A stretch of 64,000 nt of DNA. Source: Eonycteris spelaea (lineage: Eukaryota > Chordata > Mammalia > Chiroptera > Pteropodidae). A program made the translations under genes and the position numbers. Below the pieces are notes generated by a model that did not search any database, was not told the DNA's origin, and saw nothing but the letters and a program-made list of their open reading frames with translations. Positions 55,201 to 63,499 of the stretch are shown in pieces. The DNA lies in NCBI GenBank assembly GCA_003508835.1, contig PUFA01000182.1, positions 1,984,001-2,048,000 on the forward strand. Direction: 5' to 3'. Within the stretch, counting starts at the first letter, position 1. Each line of letters begins with the position of its first letter.

Positions 55201-55515
55201 ATCTCGGTGTGGGGTGGCTGAGCGCGGGGGAGGCCGGGAGGAGGCCGGCCGGGACGGGGGTCCGGGTGGGGAGGCTGGGGTTGGGGGCGGGGACCCGCGG
55301 GAGGCCCGTGGGGAGGCCGGGACGCACGCACCGTAGGGCTGCCCCTGCAGGTCGTACTGCTGCATGCGGTAGACGGTGAACTCGTGCGCCGCGTCGGCGG
55401 CGGGCAGCGGCGGCGCCACGAGCAGCAGCACGGCGGGCAGGAAGACGATGAAGCCGAGCGGCAGGCACGACGCCTTCAGCATGTTTTCCAGCACCTCGCC
55501 TGCTTCCTCCAGCAT
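40155..55515 (-). CDS. NCLN: NCLN, nicalin (15 coding exons)
   Basis: Nicalin is an ER membrane protein with an M28 aminopeptidase-like, nicastrin-related lumenal domain that lacks peptidase activity. With NOMO and TMEM147 it forms the complex at the back of the Sec61 translocon that assists multipass membrane proteins. The 15 exons give 564 residues against 563 in human. Residues 18-42 form a hydrophobic signal ([18 protein letters not shown]), the aminopeptidase-like domain spans about 150-430 ([24 protein letters not shown]), and a C-terminal membrane segment lies at about 520-543 ([20 protein letters not shown]). N-glycosylation sequons NGS (241) and NLT (429) are visible. The start MLEEAGEV matches the family; an in-frame ATG 12 codons upstream is less likely. 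All introns are GT-AG. Exon 12 lacks two bases, breaking the frame near residue 465. Confidence 0.96.
40329..40407 (-). CDS. NCLN: NCLN exon 14
   Basis: 79 nt, encodes [20 protein letters not shown] and AYTAVQ, the C-terminal transmembrane segment. Acceptor ctccag, donor GTGAGC at 40328. Confidence 0.96.
40575..40628 (-). CDS. NCLN: NCLN exon 13
   Basis: 54 nt, encodes [17 protein letters not shown] with split Arg codons both sides. Acceptor ccccag, donor GTGAGC at 40574. Confidence 0.96.
41540..41701 (-). CDS. NCLN: NCLN exon 12 (two bases short, frame broken)
   Basis: 162 nt; the family exon would be 164. It starts [18 protein letters not shown], then around 41,643-41,650 the expected Arg-Ala-Ala-Gln codons lack two bases in a cgcg run. 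The rest reads on in another frame as [19 protein letters not shown] and [13 protein letters not shown]. Both splice sites are intact (acceptor cgcag, donor GTGAGG). Confidence 0.92.
41776..41814 (-). CDS. NCLN: NCLN exon 11
   Basis: 39 nt microexon-sized exon, [13 protein letters not shown]. Acceptor ctgcag, donor GTAGGC at 41775. Confidence 0.95.
41900..41987 (-). CDS. NCLN: NCLN exon 10
   Basis: 88 nt, encodes [20 protein letters not shown] and RVIYNLTEK, including the sequon NLT. Acceptor ccgaag (less common AAG), donor GTGAGG at 41899. Confidence 0.95.
41988..43163. other. NCLN intron 9
   Basis: Contains an MLT1-like LTR fragment at about 42,290-42,470, L2-like text at about 42,590-42,850 and GC-rich unique DNA. 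No exon seen. Confidence 0.6.
42290..42475 (+). repeat. MLT1-like LTR fragment
   Basis: ggcaatgtgacccaatttaa, cagggtctttacagacgtg and gatcagtgaggtcacgctg follow the LTR order. Confidence 0.55.
43164..43342 (-). CDS. NCLN: NCLN exon 9
   Basis: 179 nt, encodes [40 protein letters not shown] and [19 protein letters not shown]. Acceptor ccgcag, donor GTGAGC at 43163. Confidence 0.96.
43663..43802 (-). CDS. NCLN: NCLN exon 8
   Basis: 140 nt, encodes [20 protein letters not shown] and further to FLRELEL, part of the aminopeptidase-like fold. Acceptor ccacag, donor GTGGGT at 43662. Confidence 0.96.
43900..43988 (-). CDS. NCLN: NCLN exon 7
   Basis: 89 nt, encodes [20 protein letters not shown] and WLEDNLDHT. 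Acceptor ccgcag, donor GTTAGT at 43899. Confidence 0.96.
44100..44290 (-). repeat. MER5A-like hAT element
   Basis: ctctgtggggccgcctggg, gttgggcagcacccccaga, acagatgtcccctgacatgg in the reverse MER5A order. Confidence 0.75.
44450..44640 (+). repeat. MLT1-like LTR 3' fragment
   Basis: gaccacgtgaggatggaggc, gtggggtgatgcggccaca and ctgctgtttcagccaccca are 3' LTR landmarks. Confidence 0.55.
44690..44775. repeat. Two-copy tandem duplication, ~37-45 bp
   Basis: ggcggcgtgg plus gggagccacccgggaacggc occurs twice head to tail; the first copy has 7 extra bases (tgcgtgg). Confidence 0.8.
45074..45177 (-). CDS. NCLN: NCLN exon 6
   Basis: 104 nt, encodes [20 protein letters not shown] and [14 protein letters not shown]. 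Carries the sequon NGS at residue 241. Acceptor ccgcag, donor GTGAGT at 45073. Confidence 0.96.
45178..46321. other. NCLN intron 5
   Basis: GC-rich, mostly unique-looking; MIR-like text at about 46,040-46,280 (ggcgagttcctggcccggc). No exon. Confidence 0.5.
46322..46402 (-). CDS. NCLN: NCLN exon 5
   Basis: 81 nt, encodes [20 protein letters not shown] and DAFGVAP, the peptidase-like core strand. Acceptor ccgcag, donor GTACGT at 46321. Confidence 0.96.
46403..47642. other. NCLN intron 4
   Basis: Old repeat text at about 46,545-46,660 (ggacaatatttgaacaaatg, then ccagtaaaactatttaca) resembles the end of a DNA transposon. L2-like pieces near 47,120-47,320. No exon. Confidence 0.5.
47643..47737 (-). 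CDS. NCLN: NCLN exon 4
   Basis: 95 nt, encodes [20 protein letters not shown] and [11 protein letters not shown]. Acceptor ccccag, donor GTGAGT at 47642. Confidence 0.96.
48310..48480. repeat. L1-related fragment
   Basis: attctgatggcatttttaat and ctgcataatattccactacg are typical of L1 ORF2-region or 3' fragments. Confidence 0.55.
48520..48730 (+). repeat. Old hAT-type element
   Basis: gggtggcaaacgttttgcg and gcctgcgggccacaccgtc recall the family beginning cagggg(t)cggcaaac. Strongly GC-shifted. Confidence 0.5.
49346..49490 (-). CDS. NCLN: NCLN exon 3
   Basis: 145 nt, encodes [40 protein letters not shown] and RGSASAAE. Acceptor ccacag, donor GTGGGC at 49345. Confidence 0.96.
49491..50239. 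other. NCLN intron 2
   Basis: Contains unique DNA, a C-run (49,919-49,945) and a MER5A-like copy (about 49,970-50,100). No exon. Confidence 0.6.
49965..50100 (-). repeat. MER5A-like hAT element
   Basis: gtgtgacaaccacagatgtc and cccagacatcaccccgtgt are MER5A antisense landmarks. Confidence 0.75.
50240..50430 (-). CDS. NCLN: NCLN exon 2
   Basis: 191 nt, very CpG-rich, encodes [40 protein letters not shown] and [20 protein letters not shown] then AVR. Acceptor ttgcag, donor GTGAGC at 50239. Confidence 0.96.
50895..51055 (-). repeat. MER5A-like hAT element
   Basis: gggacggtcctgggcactg, gctgtgacaaccacagatg and tccccagacaccacctggc, MER5A reversed. Confidence 0.8.
52540..52600 (+). repeat. Old DNA-transposon end
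   Basis: ggctgccaataaaactttat followed by ttacaacaacag is the 3' part of a common old mammalian repeat. Confidence 0.5.
53680..54060 (-). repeat. Old hAT-type elements
   Basis: cacacgtggcgatccaagtt, tttaaattaaataacacc and ctacatttccagtgcccag belong to one element, and a terminal ggttgacaaccactgctctg to a MER5-like end. Confidence 0.5.
55332..55515 (-). CDS. NCLN: NCLN exon 1 (coding part)
   Basis: 184 nt from ATG 55,515-55,513 (A at -3). Encodes [20 protein letters not shown], then the hydrophobic signal, then [18 protein letters not shown]. Donor GTGCGT at 55331. Confidence 0.97.
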
Positions 55516-56060
55516 CCTGGCCGACGGCAGAGCCGCACGGGGCGGCAGCAAGGACGGGAAGGCGGTGGCGGTGGCGGCGGCGGTTCCCGCGGACTCACCT
55601 CAGCATGGGTAACCGGCGGGGTCCTCCGGGCGCTGCGCCGGGCACCCCACATCCGCTGCAGGGTCCTGCGGGCACTGCTGCGGACCGCCCCCGCCCGTCG
55701 CGCTGCCTCCTGGGACATGTAGTTCTCACGGCGCGCGGAGCCACCTGGGAGTTGTAAACCCGCTTATTCACTTCCCGCGGAAGCAGTGGCGGGCTGTTTA
55801 CTTAGAACTGGTGAAGTTTCACATAAACTCCAAGTCAGAAAACACGGCGACTTAAAACAGAACTATTTGCAGTAGAACTTATTTGAACCCTGTCTTTGTC
55901 GGGTAAGGAGGGGGGAGGCGCCTGCAGGGACAGGACGTGACCTCTGCGACCAAGGAAAAAGTCAATGGAGGATGCGAGACCCGTTTGGTACGTTAGGTAC
56001 CTGGGAGTTGTAGTCCCATTGAACAAGCACATGGGATTGTGGGAGCCGTAGTCTTCCTGG
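55516..56060 (-). promoter_or_regulatory. NCLN: NCLN promoter with ACTACAA-type (ZNF143/THAP11) motifs
   Basis: CpG-rich DNA extends from exon 1 to about 55,720. Four copies of the pattern tgggannngtagt or close variants lie at 55,709-55,726 (CCTGGGACATGTAGTTCT), 55,744-55,757, 56,000-56,015 (CCTGGGAGTTGTAGTC) and 56,035-56,053. This is the known ACTAYRNNNCCCR promoter motif bound by ZNF143 and THAP11, typical of housekeeping genes. No TATA box seen. Start site not placed. Confidence 0.65.
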
Positions 56061-56109
56061 CAAAGGCTGAGAAAAATCACTTAAAACGCCAAAGGAACGT
56101 AGATGTTAA

Positions 56110-56232
56110 GCGCCACGAGGGCGAAGACTTTAGTCTGCTTTGTGTATTGATGTATTCCCAGCACCTAACGTAAGGCCTGGCGCTGAGTGGGTGGGTTGTA
56201 CAATTTTTGGATGAATGAATGAAAGAATAAAT
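56110..56232 (+). repeat. L2 LINE 3' terminus
   Basis: gcgccacgagggcgaagact, ttcccagcacctaacgtaag and tggatgaatgaatgaaag are the typical L2 end. Confidence 0.8.
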
Positions 56233-56559
56233 CATGATAGACGGTTCCTAAAGGGGTGACGCAGTGGATTGTGGGATTTGGAGTCTGGAACCTGGAGTTC
56301 GTGGAGGTGTGGGTGACATGGTTCTGCTTATTCTTTTTGAAGGCATACTCAATAAAAGATTATTTGTTGTTCATCCGAAATTCACATTCAACTGGGTATC
56401 CCAAAGTTGTATTTTCTAATCTGGCCACCGTAATAAGCCCCTGTCTCAGGACCAGGGATCTTAGGGAGTAACTCATACCCCCTCTTACCGAAGGCAAGAC
56501 TGAGGCTATAGGCGCAGAACACAGCGGCTGGGGCCTCCAGCGAGTTGACATGCCAGGCT

Positions 56560-56830
56560 CCAGTGTGGTGGCATTCCTTATGGTTAACGGCATTGGGTTC
56601 AAGTCCCGGCCCCTTCTCTCCCCAGTTCTGTGACCTTGGGCTAGGCACTTCACCTCTCTGAGCCTCAGTTTCCTGGGCTGTCAAATATGGTAAATAATCA
56701 AACGCTCTCCTCTCCACCCAGGGTTGTGTAAGAATTCAACCAGTTAATCCACATGAACTGACTCAGAAAGAGGAAGGCACACATGAAGCACTCAGTAAGC
56801 ACTGATAATAGAACACACCCACCTGTGTAG
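56560..56830 (+). repeat. MIR SINE
   Basis: gcattgggttcaagtcccgg, gtgaccttgggctaggcac and ctctctgagcctcagtttcc; near full length. Confidence 0.85.
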
Positions 56831-56894
56831 TCGGTCTCAGGGTGTAGCATCGCTCTGCTCTACCTTTCTGCATGGCTAGCTCCTTAACGAGATG

Positions 56895-57050
56895 ATGTTG
56901 GGCATTTCTTAACATGGTGATTGTCACCCCCACCATACTGGGACTTTTATGAGGGCAGAAACCAGGTTGTTTATAGCTGGAACCTCAGTGCCCAGAATAG
57001 AGCCTGACATACAGTGGTTGAGTGAATGGATGAGTGGGTGAACAAATTGA
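56895..57050 (+). repeat. L2 LINE 3' terminus
   Basis: tatgagggcagaaaccaggt, aatagagcctgacatacag and gagtgaatggatgagtggg. Confidence 0.75.
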
Positions 57051-57252
57051 GGAAAGCCCACCCCTCCTGGCTACGTGCCTTGCTTCTGGCCATTCCTCAG
57101 GCCTCTTCAGGGAGATCCTACGCCCGAGGAGTCAGGTGTGCCCTAGCAGGGCAGGGAAAGAGACAAGAACTGATTCTGGGCCTTGTACTCATCATCATCC
57201 ACCCTCCCACTCTCCCAGGCCAGGCTATGAACACGCAAGATACACACATGCA

Positions 57253-57253
<1 letters not shown>

Positions 57254-57303
<50 letters not shown>
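57254..57303. repeat. (CTGT)n(CT)n compound microsatellite
   Basis: About six CTGT units run directly into about thirteen CT units. Confidence 0.95.
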
Positions 57304-57305
<2 letters not shown>

Positions 57306-57569
57306 TAGAGACAGGCCAAGACAGGGACCTGAACTTGACTCAGAAGATGAGACTGGGACCCTAGAGCTGCCCATAGCACCTCCTCTCCTGAGCCTTGCTT
57401 TTTCTGTCTATAAAATGGAGAGGTTCAACTAATCCTGCTCTGTGGAAATGAAACCATGGGCAGCCCAAAGAATGAAATGCAACATTCGTTCCGCGTTTTC
57501 CAAGGAGGAAAGGAACCAGTATTCATTCATTCATTCATTCAAGAGGCAGTAACAAGCAGGGATCAAAAA

Positions 57570-57790
57570 GCCACCTGCCTGAGTCTGAATCCCAGCTCTG
57601 CTGCTTCTCAGTTGTGTGTAACTTACCTAACTTTGAGTCAGTTACCTAACCTCTCTGGGCCTCAGTTTCTCCATCTGTGAAATGGAGTCAATGGAGAGGT
57701 TTTGTAAGGATTAAATGAGTTAGTACAAAGGCGGTTGCAACACCACCAGGCACAGAGTGATATATATATGTCATTGTTGTTATTATCATC
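57570..57790 (+). repeat. MIR SINE
   Basis: gagtctgaatcccagctctg, acctctctgggcctcagttt, ggattaaatgagttagtac and the typical end; best MIR in the window. Confidence 0.9.
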
Positions 57791-58539
57791 ATCCACTTAA
57801 ATGCATACCCATAATACTTCGAAGACTTTTCTATACCTCACCTTATCAACCTCCCAGGAGGACAGTGTCCTTGTTCGATGGATGAGGAAGGCTGAGGCCC
57901 ATGTCGTGCAGCAGAGCTGGGAAACAGCGATGGGTTACATACTCCTGAGCCATCTAACAAGCAGAAATCAGGGTTCTTGGGAACAATTCCACCACTGTCA
58001 GGGAGGAGGGCTGGGGTGGAGACAGGGGCGGGGAAGAGGTTCCTGAGGCTCAGAGGAGGGCATGCTGCTGGGTCTGGTGCTTCCAGAGCTCCTGGTCACT
58101 GAGCACCTGCTGGACCCTGTGCTGAGTGCCGGAGACAGAAGGGTGACCTAGCAGTGACCCAGACACTGCAACAATCTCCACCGTCAGAGCCTGCAGTCCA
58201 GGGGAGGAGATGGATGGGAAACCAGGGGTGATCAGAGCTGCAATGCGGCACACAGGCAGCTATGGGAGTCTAGAAGAGGTCTAGGAGGAGGCGAAATCAG
58301 GGGAGACTCCTTGGAATAGGTGATGCTAAAGCTGAGACCCAAAGGATGGGCAGGGCAGATGGGGTGACCAAGCCAGCTCAACACAGGCCCAGAATGCAAG
58401 CTGCCCACTCACCCCAAAAGCCACCAAGCCCCCCCGCCCCCACACACACTGCAGATAAACAGCCGGAACAGGCATCAGGAAAAGGCAGGAAGTATTCCAG
58501 CTCATGCCACACCCAGACACATGCCCGGAACTCCATCCA

Positions 58540-58650
58540 GCCGTGTCCAACACCTTCTCATGACGGTGAAAGTGTTCTGGGTCTACACTGCCCAGAATGG
58601 CAGCCACGAGCCGTGTGTCACTACCAAGCACTTGAAATGAGGTCGTGTCA
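58540..58650 (+). repeat. Old hAT-type fragment
   Basis: gtctacactgcccagaatgg and aagcacttgaaatgaggtc resemble the widespread element with a cagtgctgtccaatag-type end. Confidence 0.5.
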
Positions 58651-58651
58651 C

Positions 58652-59070
58652 TGTTATGGGTTGAATTTATATGTTGAAGTCCTAACCCCAACGACCTCAA
58701 AGGTCACCTTATTTTAAAAATAGGCTCATTGTACATGTAATGAGTTAAGGTGAGGTCATACAGGAGTGGGGTGGCCCTAATATGACTGGTGTCCTTATAA
58801 AAAGTGACAATGGTGACACAGACAGGCACACAGGAAGGACATCACTCGAACATAGAGATGGGGTGATGCATCTGGAAGCCAAGGGACTCCAAGGATTGCT
58901 GGCCGCAACAGAATCTAGGAACAGATTCTCCCTCGTGGGCCCAGAAGGAAGCAGCCCAGGTGACCTCGATCTCAGACTTCCAGCCTCCAGGACCGGGGGA
59001 GGATGAATGTCTGCAGTCCTTCGATACAGCAGCTCCAGCCAACCAATACACGGGAAACTGAATCTTATGA
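58652..59070 (+). repeat. MLT1-like LTR, nearly full length
   Basis: Begins tgttatgggttgaatttata, passes gttgaagtcctaaccccaac, gagttaaggtgaggtcatac, gtgtccttataaaaagtg, gggtgatgcatctggaagcc and ctcagacttccagcctccag. Solo LTR, no internal genes. Confidence 0.75.
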
Positions 59071-59949
59071 TTTCATTCACTTCACTTTAATGCTAACCAG
59101 CCGCACGTGGCTAGTGCCTGCTATACCAGACAGTGCGGGAAACGGTTTCCAGTCCCCACGTCCCCCGTCACACAGAGGAAAAACAGAGGTAGGGCGCAGC
59201 CCAGCGAGCTTGCAAGACGGAGGCCGGAAGACCCGCGGGCGCTGGCTCGGTCCTGGGAGGATGGCGAGAGAGAACGTTCTACGAGCCAAGGTGGCCACGT
59301 GCTGAGGGTGTGCACCTGCGCTGCCCGCCACGGCTTCCGTGAGTCCCGTGGGCTACTAAAATGCAATTCCAAGTTCAGTTTTCCAGTCCCAATGGCCACA
59401 TATTGAGTGCTCGGTAGCCATATGAGGTTCTCATGGTGGTCGGTGCAGATGTCAAACTTCCACCAACGCTGGACGTTCCGTGGGACATGCTGGGTGCCAC
59501 GCACCGAGGCAAACACTGTGGGTTCTGACTGTTATTGGCACATTCTACAGGTGGGGAAGGGCAAGGCAGTCGTGGGTGAGGTTCCCGAGGCCACGACGGC
59601 CACACTGCTGCCCTTCCGGTGGCCCCAAACTGGGTTCCCAGAGATGCAGAGCCCGAACGAGGAGGAAGGAGGCCGCCAGGGTTTCGAGACGAGTGACTGG
59701 CGGCGAAAGGGGAAGTGAGCGAGAAGGGGCGGGTGTCAGCTGTTGCTGCCCGCCCCTGCCTGGCAGCCCCGGAACGCTCACGCACTGGGGCGGAGTGGTC
59801 CAGGGACACACGGCTGTGCACACACGCAGAGCCTCAGACGGGAGGCCCACCGCACACGGAGACGCCTGTGCACACGCAGACGCACCACGACATGCTCACG
59901 GGCACAACCTGCTCTGCCCCCCACCTCCATTTCTCTCTCTGTCTCTCTC

Positions 59950-59963
59950 TCACACACACACGT

Positions 59964-60000
<37 letters not shown>
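59950..60000. repeat. (CA)n microsatellite
   Basis: About 20 CA units, with a cgtgcaca interruption near the start. Confidence 0.95.
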
Positions 60001-60001
<1 letters not shown>

Positions 60002-60127
60002 CCTGCCCTCACGAACACGCCTCCTCGCATGCTCCCAGCAAACCCACAGCCCCTGTCCCATGGTCCCTCTGCACACACATGAATGAGGGGAAGGCTGAGA
60101 CATCTCGTACTACTGCTGAACTTGCAC

Positions 60128-60141
60128 GTTGCCAGGGCAAC
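60128..60141. promoter_or_regulatory. RFX X-box palindrome
   Basis: GTTGCCAGGGCAAC matches the X-box with one central deviation. It lies about 370 bases past the S1PR4 stop codon, possibly inside its 3' UTR or just beyond. Confidence 0.4.
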
Positions 60142-60513
60142 GCCCCCATAGCCTGCCCACCCCCTGCCACCTGGGAGCCCCCTGAGGCCCAGGGAGGGGC
60201 CGGGACTTCCCAGAATCACAGGAGCTGAGGCGTGCAGGGCAAGCCCACCTGTCCCCATGCCAGGGCGCTCTCTGTTCCTCTGAGGAGACCCTGACACACC
60301 CCCTTGGCGTCAGCAGACCTGGGGGCTGCAGGGAGGACCACAGGGCCTCTGGCCACCTGGCCGGCTGCCCTGCCCCCACCTGTCCATCCGGCCCACCTGC
60401 CGCGCCCTGCATGCGGCCAGGCACTTGGCCCACCCGTCCTGGGCCTCCTCCAGGCTGGGGCAGGGCCTGCGTGGACACCCACCGGCCGCTGGACCGCCTT
60501 CCCTGGCCGTGGC

Positions 60514-61669
60514 TCAGACGCTCCTCACGCTGGAGATGCTGGTCAGCGGCTCCCGCATCCGAAAGCTGAGTGACCGGGAGCCCCGAAAGCTGTCCCTGGG
60601 CCTCAGCGAGCTGTCCGTGGTGGAGGCTCCGGAGTGGGCTTCAGCGGCCCGGGCCAGGCAGTCGCCGGGCCCTCGCAAGCCCAGCTTGAGGCAGCCGCAG
60701 CAGAGGAAGCCCAGCACGGCCCGGCACACCTCCCGGCTGCGGAAGGAGTATATGAGCGGGTTGACGGCCGAGTTCAGCACGGCCAGCGCCAGGATCCAGT
60801 CCATGCCCCGCAGGTACTCCTGCGCCAGACGCTGGAGCCGAAGATGTCGGCCAGCAGCAGGCCGAAGAGCGGACCCCAGCAGACCACGAAGGCCACCAGG
60901 ATCATGAGCACCGTGTTGAGCAGCCGGCGGGCCTTTCGGCGGACCGGGTGCCGCGAGGCCTTCTGCCCGTTGGCCCGCACCACCCGGAAGATGGCCCCGT
61001 AGAGAACCGTGATGGCGGCCAGGATGCAGGCGAAGATGACCACGCAGAAGAGGATGTAGGCCTTGGAGTAGAGCGGCAGCAGGCTGGAGCAGCTCTGGAA
61101 GGCGCACACACAGTTCCAGCCGAGCAGTGGCAGCAGGCCCAGCAGGGCGGCCAGCAGCCAGCACAGCCCGATGAAGCCCAGCACGCGGCCTTCTTCGTGT
61201 TCCCGCTCTCGGCCACGGGCCGCACCATGGTGGCGAAGCGCTCGCCGGCGGTGAAAAGCAGGCTGAAGGTGGAGGCGGCCAGGGACATGAAGAGCACACC
61301 TTCCCGCAGGAACCAGGAGGCCGGCGCCAGGTGGAAGGTCCGTGGCCCTGACAGCAGGACGTTGACCAGGTAGGCCAAGCCGGTGAGCAGGTCGCTCAGC
61401 GTGATGTTGACCAGGCAGTAGTAGACCCAGCGCCGGGACCGCATGCGGGTCACGATGGCCGCCAGCACCAGAAGGTTCTCCAGCACCACCAGGGAGCTCA
61501 CGGCCACAAAGAGCCCCCGCAGCACCCCCAGGCCCCCGTCCTCGGGCCCGGCCCGGCCCAGCAGCCGGCCGGAGTGGTTGTAGTGCAGGATGATGAGCTG
61601 GCTGTGCCCGCGGGCGGCCAGCTGCCGGCAGGCCTCGGGGGCCTCCGCCGGGGACCCCGTGGCGTTCAT
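60514..61669 (-). CDS. S1PR4: S1PR4, sphingosine-1-phosphate receptor 4 (two frame breaks)
   Basis: S1PR4 is a seven-helix GPCR for sphingosine-1-phosphate, mainly on lymphoid and myeloid cells, coupling to Gi and G12/13. The coding region is one exon, as in the family. From ATG 61,669 (G at -3) to TGA 60,516-60,514 it covers 1,156 nt; with two missing bases it would give 385 residues (human 384). Visible are N-terminal sequons NAT (2) and NHS (31), TM1 near 50-72, ERF at the end of TM3 (in place of DRY, as in S1P receptors; residues 143-145), CWGP in TM6, NPLIY in TM7, CC palmitoylation residues after it and a Ser-rich tail (SGASTTDSSLRPRDSFRGSR). The frame breaks after residue 160 (at about 61,189, second intracellular loop) and after residue 282 (at about 60,825, third extracellular loop). 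Everything after each break is conserved, so error in the consensus is more likely than decay. Confidence 0.95.
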
Positions 61670-61746
61670 GGCCGTCCCCGGGGGCTGACTGAAGCCGGGG
61701 TGGCTGGCCCCAGGCAGGGTGGAGCTGCAGCCTTGCCCGATCTTGG

Positions 61747-61773
61747 TTTCCTGTTACATGAAATTTCCTGTTA
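61747..61773 (-). promoter_or_regulatory. S1PR4: Duplicated ETS-like site upstream of S1PR4
   Basis: TAACAGGAAA occurs twice on the minus strand, 17 bp apart, 78-104 bases upstream of the S1PR4 ATG. The core GGAA with this flank can bind ETS-family factors, including those of blood cells. Effect on expression is inferred. Confidence 0.4.
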
Positions 61774-62109
61774 TGTTCAAGGTACCCTAGGGTGGGGGTG
61801 AGGCACAGTCTGGGAGGGGCGGCCCAACGGTCGGCTCCTGCCCGGCCGGGAGGGCGCTGTGGCCACGTGGGCACACACCTCTGTCCCCTTCTGTTCCTCG
61901 AAAACCCAGCAGGGCGGGGGCCCCATGGGGAGAGGAAACACTCCCCCCAACAGCACCTGCCACGCCTCCCAGCTAGGTGCTCCCCTCCAGGACCCAGCCA
62001 TTCGTCACCGTCTCCCCGACTGCTCTGACTGTGCTTGGCGCCCAGTAGGGGCTTAATAATCGTGTGTCAAGGGACTGCACACACAGGTGCATGAGCATGG
62101 CTGGCTTCC

Positions 62110-62290
62110 TTGTTGAAGGCGAAGATGTACCTCATTTTATCCCACGACAGGGCCAGGATGCACCTGCATTGTGCCTGTCGTAGAAGGGGACCCCAAGGCC
62201 CGGAGAGGCAGCACTGCCGACCTGGGTCACACAGCGGGCAGGGAACACCCACCTCAGGCACACCTGGCTCTCCAGGGCCAGGACGCTCCT
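62110..62290 (-). repeat. MIR SINE fragment
   Basis: Antisense MIR: tacctcattttatcccacg, ggcccggagaggcagcactg, cctgggtcacacagcgggc. Confidence 0.7.
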
Positions 62291-63059
62291 GACCAGTTTC
62301 CAGTCATCTCTCCTGCCTCCTGAGCTGACCCTACTCGGAGCAGAGCTGGGGACACCCATCCAAGGCAGCCCCTCACCTCTAGAGGGAGGGGCTCACAGGA
62401 AAAGTGGGGGTTTGCCCCACCCAATGTCCATCCTGACCCTGCTCAGGCCGACTCAGTGAGATGGCTGAGGACAGAGGCGTGGGCACCAGGCGGGGTGGGA
62501 AGCGTGGGGTGTGCACGGAGCAGAGTCCACCCTGGGGTCTAGGGGCGGGTAGGCGCCCTCACCAGGCCTGCAAGGGGCCTGAGTGTCCACCCCCCCACCC
62601 CCCACCCCACCCCCACCCCTCACTCCCCATCCCCCCTCCCCAGGCGGCAGGGTGGGCAGGCTGAGGGCGGGCAGCCCAGGGGCCTGTGCTTGCTGACCAG
62701 CTCCTCCCTCTGCTCACTGCTCAGCTGGGGGGACGGGTGGGGGAGGTGTGGGGGAAGGGCAGGCAGGTGGGTTCCAGAGGAGCTCAGATCAGGTACTGCG
62801 GAGGGAGAGGGAGGTGGTAGCATCTCCTCACTGGAAGTGACCAAGCAGAAACGTATCTGAAGGGGAGGTTGTGGGGGGAGGGGCCGCGCAGGCAGCTGCC
62901 CCGGCAGGCAGCCGGGGTTTCAGGCCCTGGCTGGGGTAGGAAGTGCGGCCAAGTTGTTCCCAGGTACCACCCTGCACGGTCGACCCTCGGTCCCGGCCTC
63001 ACAGACCCTCCGATGCGGACACACTCACAGAGAAGCACTGCAAGTTCTGAACCTACGTT

Positions 63060-63260
63060 TGTACCCTGGACTGAGCCCCAGTCCCAGGCTGAGCCCCGAT
63101 CCTACACTGAGCTTTCATCCTAGGCTGAACCCTGACTTTGGCCGAGCCTGTGAGCATCTGCTGGCTGTAACCCTGCCCCATGACCCTGCTGAGACCTGGC
63201 CCTGGACTGAGCCCCAATCCCAAGCCGAGTCTCAACTCTAGTTGAGCCCCAAGCCTTACT
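63060..63260. repeat. Short degenerate minisatellite, ~18-bp unit
   Basis: Units like ggctgagccccgatccta, cactgagctttcatccta and ggctgaaccctgactttg follow one another. The unit is the reverse complement of that at 3,640-4,100. Confidence 0.65.
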
Positions 63261-63499
63261 AAACCCCGACCCCAGGTCCAGAGAGAAAAGTCAGGGCTGC
63301 GATGGAATGCTGTGAGCAGAGTTTGACTAACAAGGCAGAGCGTCCAGTGGTGACCTCCCCGTGAAGAGCTTGCTGCCTGGAGCAAGGCTGTCCATGCACG
63401 ACGCCTGCCTGTGTGATCGCAATCATCCCTGGGCTTCCGAAGAACAAGCCCCTCCAGAACCCGGCCTGGGAACACAGCTCCAGCAATACGCGCGGATAC

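Larger units (their letters stand above)
50431..55331. other. NCLN intron 1 (4.9 kb)
   Basis: Starts with a CpG-rich block next to exon 2 (50.43-50.66 kb), then a MER5A copy (50.9-51.06 kb), old DNA-transposon ends (about 52.37-52.60 and 53.68-53.96 kb), and unique GC-rich DNA with purine-rich parts (53.28-53.45, 54.3-55.3 kb). No additional exon seen. Confidence 0.6.
56061..60513. other. NCLN-S1PR4 intergenic region (includes S1PR4 3' UTR)
   Basis: Contains L2 3' ends (56.11-56.23 and 56.90-57.05 kb), MIRs (56.56-56.83, 57.57-57.79, 57.83-57.93, 59.52-59.70 kb), simple repeats (57.25, 57.53 and 59.95 kb), hAT and MLT1-like pieces (58.54-59.07 kb) and another hAT piece (59.34-59.48 kb). An X-box palindrome lies at 60,128. 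No canonical AATAAA for S1PR4 was found within 500 bases of its stop. No other gene seen. Confidence 0.6.

Noticed and set aside
60514..61669. Calling S1PR4 a pseudogene
   Set aside because: Both breaks are one-base deletions in GC runs, no stop codons or motif losses occur elsewhere, and two other conserved genes in the window show the same kind of break.
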